A stretch of DNA of 64,000 nt, from the NCBI GenBank assembly GCA_904397865.1, contig CAJFOS010000010.1, positions 17,997 to 81,996 of the forward strand, written 5' to 3'. This DNA is from Candidatus Allochristensenella caecavium (GTDB lineage Bacteria; Bacillota; Clostridia; Christensenellales; QAND01). Position 1 is the stretch's first letter. Each line of letters starts with the position of its first letter. Under the pieces are notes generated by a model that made no database searches, was not told the DNA's origin, and worked only from the letters and a program-made list of their open reading frames with translations. Shown piece after piece: positions 61,357 through 64,000 of the stretch. The position numbers and the translations under genes were made by a program.

Positions 61357-61785
61357 TTGAGAAGACTGTTTTGTGATGCATTGAACATTACGCTTTTTGT
61401 CGCTGGTTTTTTGTTTTTATTTTTCCGGTCTCCGGCCTTATATGTCTTTGCGGGCATCTGCCTGGCGTTAGCGTTTATACGTGCATTTTCCACCGACCGT
61501 GCGGCACGTTACCGGGAAAACCAAAAATTTACCAGTTTGTTTTCACGGATGAAGCCCGACCCTGATAAGGCCGCCCAGCGGGGGAACCGGCAACACGTTA
61601 AACCCGTATATGCCGGCCAGCCAGGCGAAAGCACGCTGCGCGCACATAAACGCCCCAAATCCGATGCGGAACACAAGGTATATAAATGTCCAAAATGCAA
61701 GCAGGCGCTGCGTGTGCCACGCGGCAAGGGAAAGATTCTTATCACATGCAGCCAGTGCGGGCATCAATTTACCAAAAAAACCTGA
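61357..61785 (+). CDS. Membrane protein with C-terminal zinc ribbon
   Basis: 142 aa. TTG 61357 with AAAGGTGG 9 bases upstream; an ATG in a longer frame (61261) lacks a ribosome site. Two membrane segments (about 12-30 and 33-50: NITLFVAGFLFLFFRSPALYVFAGICLAL). A basic linker leads to a zinc-ribbon end, YKCPKCKQALRVPRGKGKILITCSQCGHQF, with two CxxC pairs. Function unknown; family is common in Clostridia. Confidence 0.75.
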   Translation: MRRLFCDALNITLFVAGFLFLFFRSPALYVFAGICLALAFIRAFSTDRAARYRENQKFTSLFSRMKPDPDKAAQRGNRQHVKPVYAGQPGESTLRAHKRPKSDAEHKVYKCPKCKQALRVPRGKGKILITCSQCGHQFTKKT

Positions 61786-61791
61786 ATCACC

Positions 61792-61818
61792 ATGACGTTT
61801 TCCGTTGGAAAACGTCAT
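61792..61818 (+). terminator. Hairpin after the zinc-ribbon gene
   Basis: ATGACGTTTTCC and GGAAAACGTCAT form a perfect 12-bp stem with a triloop, seven bases past the stop. The T tract after it is short, so termination may be partial. Confidence 0.6.
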
Positions 61819-61851
61819 TTCCATATGTCTGCAAAAAATGTAAAAAAAGGA

Positions 61852-61879
61852 TTGATTCCGATTAATGGAATGCTATAAT
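61852..61879 (+). promoter_or_regulatory. Promoter for rubredoxin-flavodiiron operon
   Basis: TTGATT (61852-61857), 16-base spacer, extended -10 TGCTATAAT with TATAAT at 61874-61879, about 40 bases before the ATG at 61922. Confidence 0.75.
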
Positions 61880-61921
61880 GAATCTGACCGTATCGAAAAA
61901 CACGTAAGGAGGACTTTTTCA

Positions 61922-62047
61922 ATGAGCAAAGTAGTTTGTGTTGTCTGTGGATGGGAAACGGACATTGAAGGCGGCGTAGCAGGAATGCCGGATGATTTTG
62001 TCTGCGAACTGTGCGGTGCAGGGAAAGAAGATTTTAAAGATGCTTAA
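61922..62047 (+). CDS. Mini-rubredoxin (41 aa)
   Basis: Iron centre with two CxxC pairs, CVVCG (about residues 6-10) and CELCGA (about 29-34). ATG 61922 with AAGGAGG upstream. Typical rubredoxins have about 52 residues; this one lacks roughly ten in the middle, where most have the PAEG.P.NGI.PGT.FEDLP stretch, keeping only the MPDDFVCELCG end. It most likely donates electrons to the flavodiiron protein encoded next to it, whose start overlaps its stop. Confidence 0.88.
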   Translation: MSKVVCVVCGWETDIEGGVAGMPDDFVCELCGAGKEDFKDA

Positions 62048-63236
62048 AACAATGCATGCATTTCCGGTAACTTCACGGATTGACTGGGTAGGCGCACTGG
62101 ACCCGGATATGCGCGTGTTCGACGTCATTATGCACACGGAACACGGCTCCTCCTATAACAGCTATCTGGTCAAGGGAGAAAAGACGTGTTTGATTGACGG
62201 CGTCAAAAAGGCGTTTTTTGATGAATGGAAAGCACGGATTGAAGACGCCGGCTGTCAACTCCAACAAATCGATTATATTGTGCTGAATCATACCGAACCC
62301 GACCATGCCGGTTCGATTGCCCAACTTTTGGAACAAGCGCCGCAAATCAAAGTGCTTTGTTCGCGCAGCGCATCGAATTTAATCAAGGAAATCGTCAACC
62401 ATCCGGTGGATATCCAGGTGGTCGGCGAAGGGGATTCGTTTGATTTGGGCGGGTTGACGCTCGAATTCATCGGCGCGCCGTTCCTGCATTGGCCGGATAC
62501 CATCTTTACCTATGTGCCGGAAGAAAAGGTAATGTTCACCTGCGACGCGTTTGGATTCCATCATTGTGCGCCGGGTGTCTATGACGACACGCTGGACACG
62601 AATGCGTTGATTGATTCGCAAAAATATTATTTTGACGTGATAATGGGGCCGTTCAAGGAACATGTATTAAAGGCATGTGACAAGTTGGACCAATACGCCA
62701 TTGACGTCATTGCGCCGTCGCATGGTCCCGTGCTTCGCACGCATCCAAAGGAAGCGGTGGAACGGTACCGCACCTGGGCGGCAGGGCCGCAGGTGGAAAA
62801 CAAAGCGCTGGTTACCTATGTCTCCTGTTATGGTTATACTCGGATGTTGGCAGAAGCAGCGGCGGACGAGCTGAAAAAACAGGGCGTGGAAACCGAACTT
62901 TTGGATATCACATCGCTTCCCATGGCACAGGTTGCGGACAAGTTTATGCATGCCAAAGCCGTCATCGTCGGCTCCCCGACCATCAACCGCGATGCGTTGC
63001 CGCCGGTGTGGCAGTTGTTGACTTCGCTGGATGCCATTAATACACGCGGAAAAATCGCCGCCGTGGTGGGCAGTTTTGGCTGGAGTGGTGAAGGCGTGAA
63101 GTTTGCCACCGCACGGTTGGAACAATTGAATTGTAAAGTCATGGGGTCGCTGGCCTGTAAGTTGCAGCCGACAGAGGCTGATTTGGAAAAAGCGCGGGCA
63201 CTTGCGCAGGAGGTTGCGCAAGCAATGCAAGCGTAA
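62040..63236 (+). CDS. Flavodiiron protein (FprA-type oxygen/NO reductase)
   Basis: 398 aa as called. ATG 62040 overlaps the rubredoxin stop region; a second ATG at 62052 is possible. N-terminal metallo-beta-lactamase-like diiron domain: NHTEPDHAGS (HxExDH) near 87-96, FTCDAFGFHH near 165 and SHGPVLR near 228. C-terminal flavodoxin domain: LVTYVSCYGYTRMLAEAAA, GSPTINRD and GSFGWSGEGVK. It reduces O2 to water or NO to N2O using rubredoxin, protecting an anaerobe. No separate electron-transfer flavoprotein is encoded nearby. Confidence 0.95.
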   Translation: MLKTMHAFPVTSRIDWVGALDPDMRVFDVIMHTEHGSSYNSYLVKGEKTCLIDGVKKAFFDEWKARIEDAGCQLQQIDYIVLNHTEPDHAGSIAQLLEQAPQIKVLCSRSASNLIKEIVNHPVDIQVVGEGDSFDLGGLTLEFIGAPFLHWPDTIFTYVPEEKVMFTCDAFGFHHCAPGVYDDTLDTNALIDSQKYYFDVIMGPFKEHVLKACDKLDQYAIDVIAPSHGPVLRTHPKEAVERYRTWAAGPQVENKALVTYVSCYGYTRMLAEAAADELKKQGVETELLDITSLPMAQVADKFMHAKAVIVGSPTINRDALPPVWQLLTSLDAINTRGKIAAVVGSFGWSGEGVKFATARLEQLNCKVMGSLACKLQPTEADLEKARALAQEVAQAMQA

Positions 63237-63243
63237 GATGTAC

Positions 63244-63279
63244 AAAAACGGACATGGAAGAAAAACCATGTCCGTTTTT
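63244..63279 (+). terminator. Terminator after the flavodiiron gene
   Basis: AAAAACGGACATGG and CCATGTCCGTTTTT form a perfect 14-bp stem beginning 8 bases after the stop. Confidence 0.88.
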
Positions 63280-63310
63280 ATCTGTTTTTTTCTTTTTTTC
63301 AGCAGAACCG

Positions 63311-63339
63311 TTGTATCTTACCGGTTTTCGTTTTAGAAT
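63311..63339 (+). promoter_or_regulatory. Promoter for the zinc-ribbon protein gene
   Basis: TTGTAT (63311-63316), 17-base spacer, TAGAAT (63334-63339), 38 bases before the ATG at 63377. Confidence 0.6.
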
Positions 63340-63376
63340 AAAAAAGCAGGGAGAATTTAAAACGGGAGGTTTCCTC

Positions 63377-63775
63377 ATGGCATTTTTGGATGATTTAGGT
63401 AAAAAAATTTCCAGCGCTGCGCAGACTACGGTACAAAAATCCAAAGAATTGGCTGACAGCGCCAAAAACAGTATGGCCATTTCTGGAGAAGAGAAAGAAA
63501 TTGACCGCTGCTATAAAGAATTGGGCGCATGGTATTATAAAACGCACAAGGACACGCCGGACGAAGAGGCGGCCGCCGTCGTGCAGGCCATCACACAAAG
63601 CATGGATAAAATCGAGTCCCTGCGGGCTGAAATGGAAAAGGATAACCGTCCCAAAATCGTTGAAGAAGATGCGGTTGAATATCAATTTTGCCCTCAATGT
63701 GGAAATAAATTAAAAAAAGAAGCTCGCTTTTGTGGAGAATGCGGGGCAAAGTTAGAAGACCCTTCCGCTGAATAA
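63377..63775 (+). CDS. Small zinc-ribbon protein, function unknown
   Basis: 132 aa. ATG 63377 with GGGAGG upstream. The N-terminus (MAFLDDLGKKISSAAQTTVQKSKELADSAKN) is a long amphipathic helix of the kind found in phage-shock-like or stress-type small proteins. A second helical region spans about 38-95. The C-terminus is a double CxxC zinc ribbon, FCPQCGNKLKKEARFCGECGAKL. Probably a membrane-stress or regulatory protein; no assigned function. Strong terminator downstream. Confidence 0.75.
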   Translation: MAFLDDLGKKISSAAQTTVQKSKELADSAKNSMAISGEEKEIDRCYKELGAWYYKTHKDTPDEEAAAVVQAITQSMDKIESLRAEMEKDNRPKIVEEDAVEYQFCPQCGNKLKKEARFCGECGAKLEDPSAE

Positions 63776-63796
63776 TCGCTATATTTTGTGTCTGCA

Positions 63797-63840
63797 ATCC
63801 CACAGGAAACTATATGTAGTTTCCTGTGGGATTTTGTTTT
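63797..63840 (+). terminator. Strong intrinsic terminator
   Basis: ATCCCACAGGAAACTA (63797-63812) pairs perfectly with TAGTTTCCTGTGGGAT (63817-63832), followed by TTTGTTTT. It isolates the following rRNA promoter from read-through. Confidence 0.9.
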
Positions 63841-63879
63841 TTGTTTTTTACTTTTTATACAAAAAAGTGAAAAAAAGGG

Positions 63880-63908
63880 TTGACATAAATCGCCAACTTT
63901 GATATTCT
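63880..63908 (+). promoter_or_regulatory. Strong promoter at an apparent rRNA operon leader
   Basis: TTGACA (63880-63885), 17-base spacer, TATTCT (63903-63908), then a 7-bp stem CGTCATC/GATGACG (63916-63938). The leader continues with CACCTTCAAAACTGCATAGT (63944-63963), the type of sequence that precedes 16S rRNA genes in Firmicutes. The rRNA gene itself is not in the window. Confidence 0.7.
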
Positions 63909-64000
63909 AATCGAGCGTCATCGGGGGGCCTGATGACGGGGAGCACCTTCAAAACTGCATAGTAAATGAGAAGAAAAAAGCTTAGCGAACAAGACAACGA

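Noticed and set aside
1..64000. CRISPR array, tRNA genes, insertion sequences or prophage
   Set aside because: No repeated spacer pattern, cloverleaf, transposase or phage gene was found by reading; tRNA absence should be confirmed with a dedicated search.

Overview
The window looks like the origin-proximal region of an endospore-forming, low-to-mid GC member of the class Clostridia (Firmicutes). The evidence is the run rpmH-rnpA-yidD-yidC-jag-mnmE-mnmG-rsmG-noc-parA-parB, spore maturation genes spmA/spmB, a CotH-family kinase, AddAB instead of RecBCD, and strong Shine-Dalgarno sequences with unusually many TTG and GTG starts. I cannot name the genus from sequence alone.

Layout. 0-21.6 kb: mixed but mostly leftward housekeeping and transport genes (aspartokinase, DUF1015, leuS, histidinol phosphatase, two MATE exporters, fructose PTS, metG-tatD-radical SAM, comB, spmAB, rlmH, walJ-like). 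21.7-24.5 kb: an AEC transporter, a decayed DUF4180 gene and murA. At about 24.6-24.8 kb transcription diverges: murA runs left, and rpmH starts a nearly unbroken rightward block to 34.6 kb ending in the chromosome-segregation genes noc, parA and parB, with two perfect parS sites between noc and parA. dnaA and dnaN, the usual neighbours of rpmH, are not in the window. 34.6-44.5 kb: CvpA/DUF5711 pair, lipid kinase and CCA-adding enzyme, an alpha/beta hydrolase, DUF951-lepB, rpsF-ssb-rpsR, an orphan solute-binding protein, pyrophosphatase and a VTT membrane protein. 44.6-47.0 kb: a tightly overlapping leftward alkylation-repair-like operon (alkA-type glycosylase, ABM monooxygenase, O6-alkylguanine methyltransferase, SAM methyltransferase) with a divergent AraC regulator. 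48-55.6 kb: thpR and addB-addA.

55.6-61.2 kb carries the most intriguing locus: a promoter-led operon encoding a large membrane-anchored protein with three lamin-tail domains and a CotH kinase domain, a VTC-type polyphosphate polymerase domain protein and a DUF4956 membrane protein, followed by an MBL-fold hydrolase and a VOC protein. The set suggests surface phosphate or polyphosphate chemistry, but its function is not established. 61.3-63.8 kb: two zinc-ribbon proteins and a mini-rubredoxin/flavodiiron pair for oxygen or NO detoxification. The window ends in a strong promoter and leader that look like the start of an rRNA operon lying just outside.

Most genes are intact; the one clear broken gene is the DUF4180 remnant. 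No tRNA, CRISPR array, insertion sequence or prophage was seen. Functions are inferred from recognised families by reading the translations; nothing was searched in a database.
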